Origin: a virus
DNA: 20,229 nucleotides
Direction: 5' to 3' (one strand)
Virus record (IMG/VR): IMGVR_UViG_3300030333_002524
Location: 1-20,229 of that record
The notes beneath the pieces are model-generated. The model was not told the DNA's origin, made no database searches, and was given only the letters and a program-made list of their open reading frames with translations. Shown here piece by piece: positions 7,695 through 14,621 of this stretch. A program made the position numbers and the translations under genes. Every line of letters starts with the position of its first letter. Position 1 is the stretch's first letter.

Positions 7695-7989
7695 GTTGAA
7701 GATTTATTGTCGTATTATTAAAGCGGCATTAATACACCAGTTTCCAAATTTTACATTTGAAATTAAGACATCATTAATTGATAAAGGGTATGACGTACGC
7801 TCTTTTAGACAAACTACATTAGATGATTTTTTTGATATAAATGGTAATCCAGTGTTAGAAGATGCTCCAATTAATAACATTAGTAAACATATGTTCGTTA
7901 CAATAAATCCTAAAGAGTTTTACTTAGAGAATATATTCACGCTATACAATAATTTAGTGGAGACTGTTAAGAAGCAAAGTGGTGTTTAA
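7678..7989 (+). CDS. 103-aa PIP-box protein
   Basis: A 103-residue protein whose start overlaps the end of the nuclease gene by 17 nt; AAGGAG at 7668-7673 serves the ATG at 7678 or one at 7684. Residues 45-52, QTTLDDFF, are an exact PCNA-interacting peptide, preceded by RSFR and followed by DING. The rest has an N-terminal helix (ELKIYCRIIKAALIHQF) and a C-terminal helix (LENIFTLYNNLVETVKK), with no catalytic motif. The PIP segment matches that of the 67-aa protein at 3035 (both Q-[ST]-T-L-D-[DE]-F-F-D), although the two proteins are otherwise dissimilar. It lies between a nuclease and the primase and is likely to dock on the viral or host clamp. Function beyond clamp binding is unknown. Confidence 0.72.
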   Translation: MIMKNELKIYCRIIKAALIHQFPNFTFEIKTSLIDKGYDVRSFRQTTLDDFFDINGNPVLEDAPINNISKHMFVTINPKEFYLENIFTLYNNLVETVKKQSGV

Positions 7990-7990
7990 T

Positions 7991-9094
7991 ATGTTCATAG
8001 AATTAGATTTCCCTCGTGAAATAATGGAGATAGGTTCACAGACAGGTAGAGTTGGGAGATTCTTAGTTCGTAGTTGGGATGAGTTAGAAAGACATTGGAA
8101 AGGGAAAAATGGTAGTGGTAATGTCTATTTTTCTGCCTATGGGTATCGTGCCACAAAAGCCCCTAGACATCATCGCGTGGATTATGACATGCCTATCATA
8201 CGCCATTTCATTATGGATTTTGATTGTAAAGATTTCAAACGTAGGGGTGAAGATGTTGAATTTGCTTTCATGCATGAACAAGTAAAACGTTTACATAGAT
8301 ATTTATTACAACAAAACTATCGTCATTTCATATGGTTTAGCGGTGGAGGTTTTCACATATGGATTCCTTTATCCAAAACTTTTACACCTACGTCAACCAA
8401 TGGTGTAAGAAGTATTAGAAAGGCAGGGAGGAAATTAGTTTCAGAATGGCATAAGAAATTAGACCTCGGTTGTAATGACCCTGCGGTTGCGTTTGATACA
8501 AGCGGTATTATACGTATACCTAATTCATACAATAGCAAAAGAGGTTGTTGGATGATTCCACTAGAAACAAATGAAATCCTCAACCTCACTCATGACGGGC
8601 TTGTTGAACTCGCCCAAACACCAAGAAGCGGTTACATAGAACATGGCTCTATTGATGTGGAGATAAAGGTAGAGAAGCAAAAGAATCATTTCAAACGCAC
8701 TGTAGAAAAAATAGAGGGTTTACCTGATGTTACATTAGATGACATTATTGTATTACCATGTCTCGCCCAGTCTGCATTGGGAGAAGGTAACCCTATACAC
8801 AAAGCACGCTTCCATCTTGTGTCTTACCTCGCTGCTCGTTTCAGATGGTTCTACCCTCCTGATGCAGTAAATAATGATGAAAAGGAAAAACATGTAGACC
8901 GTATTTGTAATATTATAGAAGCACAAGGGTGGGCTGATTATGATGCAAATATAACTCGTCACCAAGTTGAAAGTATAGTGATGGGTAGTGGTGGTAACAA
9001 CGGCTACGCCGCCTCATCCTGTGGCTCGATAAGAGACGACGGGCTTTGTGTAGGTGAATGTAGATATTATGATAACACGGGGGAATATGAATGA
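7991..9094 (+). CDS. Archaeo-eukaryotic primase, PriS fused to PriL-type Fe-S domain
   Basis: A 367-residue protein from the ATG at 7991 (GTG codons at 7979 and 7982 are in frame but overlap the upstream gene). The N-terminal two thirds is a PriS-type catalytic domain: IMDFDCKD (D76, D78) binds metal, FSGGGFHIWIPL (S117-H122) is the nucleotide-binding motif, and IIRIPNSYNSKRG is motif III. The C-terminal ~110 residues match the PriL iron-sulfur domain: GNPIHKARFHLVSYLAARF, then ITRHQVESI, then SSCGSIRDDGLC, with four candidate [4Fe-4S] ligands at C257, C344, C353 and C357. Cellular archaea keep PriS and PriL as two subunits; here one chain holds both activities, a known arrangement in some archaea and mobile elements. 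It should make primers for PolB. The next gene's ATG overlaps the stop (ATGA). Confidence 0.9.
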   Translation: MFIELDFPREIMEIGSQTGRVGRFLVRSWDELERHWKGKNGSGNVYFSAYGYRATKAPRHHRVDYDMPIIRHFIMDFDCKDFKRRGEDVEFAFMHEQVKRLHRYLLQQNYRHFIWFSGGGFHIWIPLSKTFTPTSTNGVRSIRKAGRKLVSEWHKKLDLGCNDPAVAFDTSGIIRIPNSYNSKRGCWMIPLETNEILNLTHDGLVELAQTPRSGYIEHGSIDVEIKVEKQKNHFKRTVEKIEGLPDVTLDDIIVLPCLAQSALGEGNPIHKARFHLVSYLAARFRWFYPPDAVNNDEKEKHVDRICNIIEAQGWADYDANITRHQVESIVMGSGGNNGYAASSCGSIRDDGLCVGECRYYDNTGEYE

Positions 9095-9627
9095 CAATGA
9101 TGCAAAGAAGAAAAGAAATGATATTAATGATTAGAACTGTGATGTATGGTATCGGTAGACCATGTACTGCTCAGGAAATTAAAGAAAAGACTGACTTAAG
9201 GAGACACGGCCCTACAATGAATCAATTAAGTAATATCTTAACTAAATACCCAGATTTCAAAATAGTCCATTCAAGAGCAAGAATAGGTAGAATTGCTGGG
9301 AGAAGGATAACAGGTACTTATAGCACTAATCTATATGATTTAACCAGCACAGAAGGTTTGGTAAAACCATTGTATTGTAATTTTTGTCATACTGAAATAA
9401 TTACTGATAGAGAAGGTGCTAAAACAAAAAAAGGTATTGAATGTAAGAGTTGTTATAGAAAAAGAAAAAGATGGGAAAGAAGAAATCCTGAACCTGAACC
9501 TAAAGAAATTAAACGAAAGGTAAAATTATGTATAATGTGTAATGATGAGATTACTAATAATAATACCAAATACTGTTCAGTTGTTTGTAGAAAGATTGGG
9601 CAAAAAAAGAGGGGGAAGAATGCCTAA
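9091..9627 (+). CDS. Winged-helix plus double zinc-finger DNA-binding protein
   Basis: A 178-residue, very basic protein. Residues 1-90 look like a winged helix: MIRTVMYGIGRPCTAQEI, then MNQLSNILTKYPDF as the recognition region, followed by RITGTYSTNLYDL as a wing. A zinc ribbon follows (CNFCHTE ... CKSC), then a linker of charged residues and Pro-Glu repeats, and a second zinc site (CIMCND ... YCSVVC). The ATG overlaps the primase stop. Such an architecture suits a transcription regulator or a replication accessory protein; I recognise no family, and the DNA target is unknown. It is more AT-rich and lysine-rich than the primase upstream. Its last 8 nt overlap the start of the XPF-type gene. 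Confidence 0.55.
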   Translation: MTMMQRRKEMILMIRTVMYGIGRPCTAQEIKEKTDLRRHGPTMNQLSNILTKYPDFKIVHSRARIGRIAGRRITGTYSTNLYDLTSTEGLVKPLYCNFCHTEIITDREGAKTKKGIECKSCYRKRKRWERRNPEPEPKEIKRKVKLCIMCNDEITNNNTKYCSVVCRKIGQKKRGKNA

Positions 9628-10318
9628 ACCAGATTTAATTATAGATAGTAATGAGCGAGGGAGTCTTTGCGAATCCATTGAAAGGAAAGCAAAAAAAGCA
9701 GGTCTATCAGTAATAAGAAAAACGTTGGTCGTTGGTGACTACCTACTTGGTGCAGCGTGTGTTGAAGCCAAAAGTATTGGCGACTTATTTCAGTCAAGTC
9801 ATAGCGGTCATTTGTGGAGACAACTCGATAATATGGATGCTAATTATGAAAGATTCTTTCTTGTTATTCATGGTAGTATAGCCAAGCATGTTGCTATGGC
9901 TAAGAACAACGGTAAGCGACTTACGCATACTCGTGTGCAAAATGAATTAACAGGTACTATTGCTCGCATTATGTCTGATTTTGACTGTCAAGTGTTCTAT
10001 ACACAGAATGTAAGTGAGGCGGCACTCTTTGTCACTAAGTTACATGATAAGTTACACAAGCCAGCCAGTAGTCATGGTGCGCGAGCCATAAGACGTGTGT
10101 CTACTAATGACGTGCGTAAGGATATATTACTAGCAGTACCGGGACTTGGGCCTGACCTTGTAGACCGTCTGTTAGACAAGTGTGGTTCCATTGAGGAAAT
10201 GATGTTCCCTGAATCACTCAAGCAAGTGAAGGGGCTTGGTGAACAACGTAGGAGTATGTTGACTCGTGTTTTAACAAGTGAAGAACCAGTACACATAGAA
10301 CGCTCAGTCCGTAAATAA
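9620..10318 (+). CDS. XPF/ERCC4-family structure-specific nuclease
   Basis: A 232-residue protein; the ATG at 9620 follows a GAGGGGG site, and longer in-frame starts would overlap the previous gene by more than 80 nt. The N-terminal ERCC4 fold shows IIDSNERGS (D9) and VVGDYLLGAACVEAKSIGDL: D40, E49-A50-K51 and D55 correspond to the G-D ... E-R-K-x3-D core, with Ala in place of the motif Arg. A C-terminal tandem helix-hairpin-helix (AVPGLGPDLVDRLLDK and VKGLGEQRRSML) binds DNA. The size equals the short crenarchaeal XPF form, which acts as a dimer on flaps and forks and needs PCNA, yet no C-terminal PIP box is seen. Expected role: processing branched replication or recombination intermediates. 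It ends the first plus-strand gene run, before an 86-nt gap. Confidence 0.9.
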   Translation: MPKPDLIIDSNERGSLCESIERKAKKAGLSVIRKTLVVGDYLLGAACVEAKSIGDLFQSSHSGHLWRQLDNMDANYERFFLVIHGSIAKHVAMAKNNGKRLTHTRVQNELTGTIARIMSDFDCQVFYTQNVSEAALFVTKLHDKLHKPASSHGARAIRRVSTNDVRKDILLAVPGLGPDLVDRLLDKCGSIEEMMFPESLKQVKGLGEQRRSMLTRVLTSEEPVHIERSVRK

Positions 10319-10351
10319 TAAAGACTAAACACGTTACAACCTTAACAACCG

Positions 10352-10369
10352 AGGTCACTAAAGTGACCT
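10352..10369. promoter_or_regulatory. Perfect 7-bp inverted repeat, candidate operator
   Basis: AGGTCAC-TAAA-GTGACCT is an exact dyad in the 86-nt gap after the XPF-type gene. It ends 2 nt before a TATA-like box, where the BRE and TFB would sit, so a dimeric repressor bound here would block initiation. It could equally form a short hairpin at the end of the upstream transcript. No regulator is identified; the winged-helix protein at 9091 is one candidate by proximity only. Confidence 0.45.
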
Positions 10370-10371
10370 TG

Positions 10372-10379
10372 ATATATAA
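10372..10379 (+). promoter_or_regulatory. Candidate archaeal TATA box
   Basis: ATATATAA, in a gap that separates two tightly packed gene runs. Its centre lies about 27-30 nt before the ATG at 10405, the normal archaeal TATA-to-start-site distance, so a transcript starting here would have almost no leader. It would drive the 86-aa, helicase, exonuclease and chaperonin genes. Confidence 0.45.
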
Positions 10380-10404
10380 AGCAATAATGAAAGAGAGTGA
10401 TAGC

Positions 10405-10665
10405 ATGAAAATAAAATTAATTTTAGGTTTGAATAAAACTATAACATTAGAGCATCTTGAAGAAGAACTCTATGAAGTTATAGAAGTAGAACAATGCAAT
10501 CTTGAAGCAGTCGTTGGTGATAGAGTAATGAAAACAAAAGTAGGTTGGGTCTCATTTAGAGATAAAAATTGCTCATTCCCACGTTACCGTATACCATCAC
10601 AAGCAGTGAAAGACGTACAGTTCCTTGACACGTATGTATTGACAGAGGTAGGTGAAGAGGAATGA
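10405..10665 (+). CDS. 86-aa protein of unknown function
   Basis: An 86-residue protein. In-frame starts at 10363 (GTG), 10387 (ATG) and 10405 (ATG) are possible; I chose 10405 because a GAGAGTGAT sequence precedes it and the GTG lies inside the palindrome and upstream of the TATA box. It is acidic and seems beta-rich (KIKLILGLNKTITL, then MKTKVGWVSFRD). No cysteine cluster, membrane segment or catalytic motif is visible and I do not recognise the family. It is the first gene after the putative promoter, and its stop overlaps the ATG of the AAA+ ATPase (ATGA), so it may be a small partner of that protein. Confidence 0.6.
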   Translation: MKIKLILGLNKTITLEHLEEELYEVIEVEQCNLEAVVGDRVMKTKVGWVSFRDKNCSFPRYRIPSQAVKDVQFLDTYVLTEVGEEE

Positions 10666-12068
10666 GGAGAGCACTGGAATATTCTGCTGTTAATAAATAT
10701 CCTTTCTTCAAAGGTTATGTAGAAGAGTTTGGTAAAGTAAGTATTGATAATGATATACCGGGTATGTTATCATTCTTCTTTATTCAAGGTCAAGTAGCAG
10801 CACCCTATGTACGTATACCTTGGGACGCTACACATCTCGACCCACGTGTCCATTCGTTCTGGATTCAACCATCGAGAACTGGTAAGTCGATAGCATGGGA
10901 GTTCGTAGGTAAAGTATTGAATGATTGCGGTGTACCCACTGATTCTTACAATGGTGGTTCAGATGCAGGGCTTATCGGTGGTACAAAGACTGAAGTCGTA
11001 GTTGACCCTGATACTGGAAAGAAGAGTACAGAAATTGTAGAAACAGAAGGGTTGCTCCATAAGAGGCTCGCACTCAATTTCGATGAAGGCTCTATCTTAC
11101 TAAACCCATCAAAGAATAGTCAAGATACTGTTCTTTATCTACAGACAGCGTGTAACCCGATTGGGAGCAACAGTAACGTAATCGTCAAGCATCTAAGTGG
11201 GAGGCGGTTTGAAATCAAACCAACTGCATCTATGTGGGTAACAACATACCCACCTGCTGGAGTTAAAGAGTATGTATTAACTAAAGGTATATTCCAAAGA
11301 GTTCTACTTTATTGGTCGCATTGGGACATGCATAGAAGGAAAAATGTAAGTCAACTTCGTATGAATAAAGCATACGCTAAGAGTCCAGAAAGTACCGTTT
11401 CATATCAAGAAATTGTAGAGTACTTTCGAGCGCTAGAGAAGCGTTTGTTTGAAAGAGTACGTAATCTAGCAGGTGTTACTTTCGCAGAATGGGACGACAT
11501 GGATTCCGATGAACGTGAAGAAACAGTTCAGTCAGTTATGTGGGAAATGTTTACCGCAGATGAATCATTCTACGCCGCTACATATGACGTAATTGATGAC
11601 TTCTATAGTCTACTCGATGGATTGAGTTTTGCTATTGCTGATGTAGTTGCATCATTCGTACCTGCTATGGAGAACTATTCTGTTATCCTTGCAACTCATA
11701 TAGCCATGATGGATGAGGCATGGGTTATTACTGGTGACCATTTAGATATGGCTAAAGACATTCTATATGACTTATTCAAGAATCTAATCTCTTGGCTTGA
11801 GGGTGAAGTTGAAGTAGGCGCTAAGAAAGTAGAAAAGGCGGCCCACAAGAAAGAATGGATGGAAGCATTTAACGCAGTTTCTGCTATGGAATTAGATACA
11901 AGGGGAGATGGTTGGAAGCGTAAAACAGCCGTGATGAAACAGTATATGGTAAATCAACACGTTACTAAACCGACCGCTCATAAGAAATTTAACGATTGGG
12001 TTGCTCATATGTTCCAAGCCGCTAAGGATGGTGCTGTAGTATACATAAGATTGAAGGAGGGAGAATGA
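10662..12068 (+). CDS. AAA+-type ATPase, candidate replicative helicase
   Basis: A 468-residue protein. FWIQPSRTGKSIAWEF (about 66-81) holds a Walker A of the form P-S-R-T-G-K75-S76, with Gln69 where the first Gly is usual. LALNFDEGS holds Walker B (D141, E142), ASMWVTTYPP fits sensor 1, and FQRVLLYW may hold the arginine finger. SRTGKS and the overall layout recall helicase-like ATPases of DUF3987 and other mobile-element replication proteins. The remaining 200 residues are helical and acidic, and the C-terminus is basic and could be a DNA-binding end. A virus with its own primase, polymerase and clamp would be expected to carry a helicase, and this is the only candidate here; function is inference. 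MCM seems unlikely because its signature blocks are absent. The start overlaps the previous stop. Confidence 0.6.
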   Translation: MRRALEYSAVNKYPFFKGYVEEFGKVSIDNDIPGMLSFFFIQGQVAAPYVRIPWDATHLDPRVHSFWIQPSRTGKSIAWEFVGKVLNDCGVPTDSYNGGSDAGLIGGTKTEVVVDPDTGKKSTEIVETEGLLHKRLALNFDEGSILLNPSKNSQDTVLYLQTACNPIGSNSNVIVKHLSGRRFEIKPTASMWVTTYPPAGVKEYVLTKGIFQRVLLYWSHWDMHRRKNVSQLRMNKAYAKSPESTVSYQEIVEYFRALEKRLFERVRNLAGVTFAEWDDMDSDEREETVQSVMWEMFTADESFYAATYDVIDDFYSLLDGLSFAIADVVASFVPAMENYSVILATHIAMMDEAWVITGDHLDMAKDILYDLFKNLISWLEGEVEVGAKKVEKAAHKKEWMEAFNAVSAMELDTRGDGWKRKTAVMKQYMVNQHVTKPTAHKKFNDWVAHMFQAAKDGAVVYIRLKEGE

Positions 12069-12679
12069 TGAAAGATATAATGGCGCTTGATATTGAAACA
12101 GGTAACTACTCATGGGAGATTGGAGGTTGGGATAAACACTCTTTGTTTGAGCCAACTGTAGTTGCTACATGGAATGGTAACGAAGGTCATGTGTTTAGTA
12201 AAGAGGACATAGACATGGTTACTGCACAAGTACATGATTTACACCCTCGTACGCTTGGAGACCATATACAGAAACATGTCGATAACGGTGGTGTTATTCT
12301 TGGTCACAACATAAAAGGATTTGATTTACCTGTTCTTAACGCAGCATTAGACTGTTGGACTGCTGGTGACCTTATGTCCAAAGCAGATAGTGTGGTAGAT
12401 ACTAAATCACTCGTAAGTAAGGCATCCTTATCACATGGTAAAGTTGCTACAAACTTACAGGTATTGGCTAATACTACTCTTGATGTTGGTAAGAGTATGT
12501 CGAGTGAAGATGCACCCGAAGCATGGCGTGCTGGTAAGTTCCTTGAGGTCGCCGAGTATTGCTTGAAAGATGCACAACTCACCTACGACCTGTATCAATA
12601 CGGGAGGGAGAATGGCATCATTAAGAGTCGCTCTCTTGAAGATGGTTCCATCATTGAGATGGAGGTTGATTGGAAATGA
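12065..12679 (+). CDS. DnaQ-like DEDDy 3'-5' exonuclease
   Basis: A 204-residue protein. Exo I is ALDIETG (D9, E11), Exo II is GHNIKGFDLP (D87), and Exo III is YCLKDAQLTYDLY (Y165, D169), the DEDDy arrangement of PolB-type and archaeal exonucleases. No polymerase domain follows, so it is a free-standing proofreading or trimming nuclease. AAGGAGGGAG at 12054-12063 is a very strong ribosome site; ATG 12065 or 12068 may be used. The PolB in this window already has its own exonuclease domain, so this second enzyme may act on RNA primers, DNA ends or host nucleic acid. The stop overlaps the ATG of the next mini-gene (ATGA). Confidence 0.85.
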   Translation: MMKDIMALDIETGNYSWEIGGWDKHSLFEPTVVATWNGNEGHVFSKEDIDMVTAQVHDLHPRTLGDHIQKHVDNGGVILGHNIKGFDLPVLNAALDCWTAGDLMSKADSVVDTKSLVSKASLSHGKVATNLQVLANTTLDVGKSMSSEDAPEAWRAGKFLEVAEYCLKDAQLTYDLYQYGRENGIIKSRSLEDGSIIEMEVDWK

Positions 12680-12759
12680 AAAAATGCCAACATTGTGGTG
12701 ATTACCACAGATGGAAAGGTAATATTTGTTTACATTGTAAATGGGAGATGATAAGATGA
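12676..12759 (+). CDS. 27-aa zinc-ribbon microprotein
   Basis: A 27-residue gene that fits exactly between its neighbours. Its ATG overlaps the exonuclease stop (ATGA at 12676-12679) and its own stop overlaps the chaperonin ATG (ATGA at 12756-12759). GGAGGTTGAT at 12661-12670 is a good ribosome site 9 nt before the ATG. The peptide has CQHC near the start and CLHC near the end, 13 residues apart, a minimal two-knuckle zinc ribbon with basic and aromatic residues between. The two stop/start overlaps, the strong site and the C-x2-C pairs together argue for a real gene despite the size. Function unknown; RNA or DNA binding, or a cofactor of a neighbour, is possible. The chaperonin ribosome site lies inside it. 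Confidence 0.6.
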   Translation: MKKCQHCGDYHRWKGNICLHCKWEMIR

Positions 12760-14258
12760 GTGATAATAAAAATAATAATGCACAACGTATGAACATAGAA
12801 GCAGTAAAGCGAATTGTTAGTACAGTAAAGACAACGCTTGGGCCGATGGGAATGGACAAGATGATGGTAGATGGAGCAGGTAATGTGATTGTTACTAATG
12901 ACGGGGCTACAATACTACGTGAGTTAGATAGCGCTCACCCTGCCGCTAAGATGATTGTTGAAGTTTCAAAAATGCAAGAGGCTAATTGTTACGATGGAAC
13001 TACAAGTAGTGTTGTATTAGCAGGTCAATTACTTGCTAATTCGGAAGGGTTGTTTGATAAAGGATTACACCCGAATGTGATTAACAAAGGCTATACTCAT
13101 GCTATGAACATGGCATTAGATATACTACCTTCATTGAACACTGATTCATATGAATTAACTGACCTTGCTCGTACTGCTATCACTGGTAAATCATTAGAGG
13201 CATCAGAAGAAAAAGTAGCACAGTTATGCGTAGATACAATTGAAGCAGTAGGTGAAGCAGCAGATGTGCGTATATTAGCAGCACCGGGTGGCTCTATTGG
13301 CGACTCATATCTTTTTGACGGGGTAGTAGTGAATAAGGATATTACAACGAATGAAGGAGATTTAGACGGTGAGGAGATGCTAGCGGTTATCATGCTTAAT
13401 ACTGGATTAGAAGAGCAAGCACAAAATGCAAACGTGCAAGTACAAGTAGATGCAAATTCATATTCTTCAATAAAGAATGCAGACCGTGAACAACTCTTAA
13501 CATCCGCTAAACAAATAGTCAAATCCTTCCCTAAGAAGGGTGGTGTACTCTTTGTACGTGATGGTGTACATGATACAGTTGTGCAGTATCTACGTAAGAA
13601 TAGCATATATGTGTGTAGGAGAGTTCCTGAAAGTACAATGAAGCGTTTGAGTAACGAACTTGGTTTTCAGATTTACCAAACTCCAGAAGATGATATGGGT
13701 CCTATAGGAGCGCACATAGAAAGAAAGCGTTACAATGATGTGAACTACCTATTTGTAACGAGTAATTTAGAAGAGCATAAAGAGGCAACTTTAGTGTTGT
13801 TCGGCGCAACGCAGTCTACGCTCGACGAAGTACAACGTGGATTCGATGATGCATTAGGGGTAGTCTCCCTTGTGAATAACGGTGACGATGTATGTGTGGG
13901 CGGAGGCGCTACATACCTCGCTTTATCTGTTATGATGCGCTCTCGTGCCGCCGAGGTAGGAGGACGAGCACAGATGGCTATTGAAGCATTCTGTGACGCA
14001 TTGGAATCTATACCGGGTACTATTGCTGAAAATGCAGGGCATGATGCATTAGATACTATACTCGCTATGAGACACAAGGTAGCAGATGGTGAACTATATC
14101 ATGGTCCTGATACCAATAACGGTGGTATTTGTAATATGAATGAGTTATCTATCTTTGAACCAATGTCTCTTATCCGTAGCGCTATAACAAGTGCAACTGA
14201 AGTTGCTACTGCTATACTACGTATTGACGATGTAATTGGGAGGCGTGGCAGTGAGTAA
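12756..14258 (+). CDS. ths: Group II chaperonin (thermosome) subunit
   Basis: A 500-residue protein starting at ATG 12756, with GGGAGATGAT 4-13 nt upstream; an in-frame ATG at 12741 is the less likely alternative. Group II marks are clear: TLGPMGMDKMMV, VTNDGATIL, NCYDGTTSSVVLAG (D80 kept; the usual G-D-G-T-T-T reads Y-D-G-T-T-S), DEVQRGFDDALGVV, GGGATYLALS and AFCDALESIPGTIAENAG. The apical segment with VCRRVPESTMKRL is present. It is about 40 residues shorter than cellular thermosomes, and GGGA-x-E has Tyr for Glu. Subunits form double rings that fold proteins using ATP; no group I co-chaperonin is needed. Magroviruses are, as I recall, known to carry such a gene, acquired from the host lineage. 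It may fold capsid or tail proteins. The next gene overlaps by 8 nt. Confidence 0.95.
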   Translation: MSDNKNNNAQRMNIEAVKRIVSTVKTTLGPMGMDKMMVDGAGNVIVTNDGATILRELDSAHPAAKMIVEVSKMQEANCYDGTTSSVVLAGQLLANSEGLFDKGLHPNVINKGYTHAMNMALDILPSLNTDSYELTDLARTAITGKSLEASEEKVAQLCVDTIEAVGEAADVRILAAPGGSIGDSYLFDGVVVNKDITTNEGDLDGEEMLAVIMLNTGLEEQAQNANVQVQVDANSYSSIKNADREQLLTSAKQIVKSFPKKGGVLFVRDGVHDTVVQYLRKNSIYVCRRVPESTMKRLSNELGFQIYQTPEDDMGPIGAHIERKRYNDVNYLFVTSNLEEHKEATLVLFGATQSTLDEVQRGFDDALGVVSLVNNGDDVCVGGGATYLALSVMMRSRAAEVGGRAQMAIEAFCDALESIPGTIAENAGHDALDTILAMRHKVADGELYHGPDTNNGGICNMNELSIFEPMSLIRSAITSATEVATAILRIDDVIGRRGSE

Positions 14259-14430
14259 AATGAGTTTAAGTGAAGCAGTACACAAACACTACCTTCATCA
14301 AACATTTATGTCTGAATACGAACAAGACCTTCTTGATATTGATATAGAGTTTGAAGAATGGTTGCTTATGAGAGGATATAAATGGGAACATAAGAGGTGG
14401 TTTGTACGGGACGTTTGCTCGACCGTTTGA
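14251..14430 (+). CDS. 59-aa protein of unknown function
   Basis: A 59-residue acidic and aromatic helical protein (HKHYLHQTF, then DIDIEFEEWLLMRGYKWEHKRWF). I chose GTG at 14251, 7 nt after the GGGAGG site at 14238-14243; an ATG at 14260 is the alternative. It overlaps the chaperonin by 8 nt and touches the next small gene through a TTGA. The C-terminal GYKWEHKRWF looks like a folded beta end seen in many small phage proteins, but I recognise no family. Confidence 0.5.
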   Translation: MSKMSLSEAVHKHYLHQTFMSEYEQDLLDIDIEFEEWLLMRGYKWEHKRWFVRDVCSTV

Positions 14431-14588
14431 AGGTTAAATGCCGTCAATGCTTGCACGAGCATATACCACGTCGCCTACAGGCTCGATTCCTTGATGGTGA
14501 CCGTGAACGCATCAGCCTATGGTGCTGCAAGGAATGTGGGCATCTATGGGTAGATAGCGCCTTCAAATCAAAAGAGGATAATTCGTAA
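14427..14588 (+). CDS. Small zinc-ribbon protein
   Basis: About 53 residues if it begins at the TTG overlapping the previous stop (TTGA at 14427-14430); GTG 14397 or TTG 14415 are alternatives, none with a convincing ribosome site. KVKCRQCLHEH and WCCKECGHLWV form two C-x2-C knuckles about 27 residues apart, a classic zinc ribbon like those of archaeal transcription factors and RNA polymerase small subunits. GHLWVDS following the second knuckle supports a ribbon. GC content is higher than in the flanking genes. It may bind nucleic acid or the host transcription machinery; the function is not shown. This is the last gene of the coupled run. Confidence 0.55.
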   Translation: MKVKCRQCLHEHIPRRLQARFLDGDRERISLWCCKECGHLWVDSAFKSKEDNS

Positions 14589-14591
14589 CAT

Positions 14592-14599
14592 CTATATCT
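14592..14599 (+). promoter_or_regulatory. Candidate TATA box for a leaderless transcript
   Basis: CTATATCT lies in the only 33-nt gap in this stretch. Its centre is about 27 nt before the ATG at 14622, so transcription would start at the start codon. The ATG lacks a good ribosome site, unlike nearly every other gene here, which fits leaderless translation. Confidence 0.4.
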
Positions 14600-14621
14600 T
14601 TGGCTTACCTCGGAAAGTTGT

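Noticed and set aside
12455-12859. 134-codon minus-strand frame across the exonuclease/chaperonin junction
   Set aside because: It is antisense to three well-supported genes with coupled starts and shows no recognisable domain.
13097-13606. Long open frame (169 codons) on the minus strand
   Set aside because: It lies wholly opposite the chaperonin gene, has a serine/threonine-rich composition typical of antisense frames, and no ribosome site or known motif.
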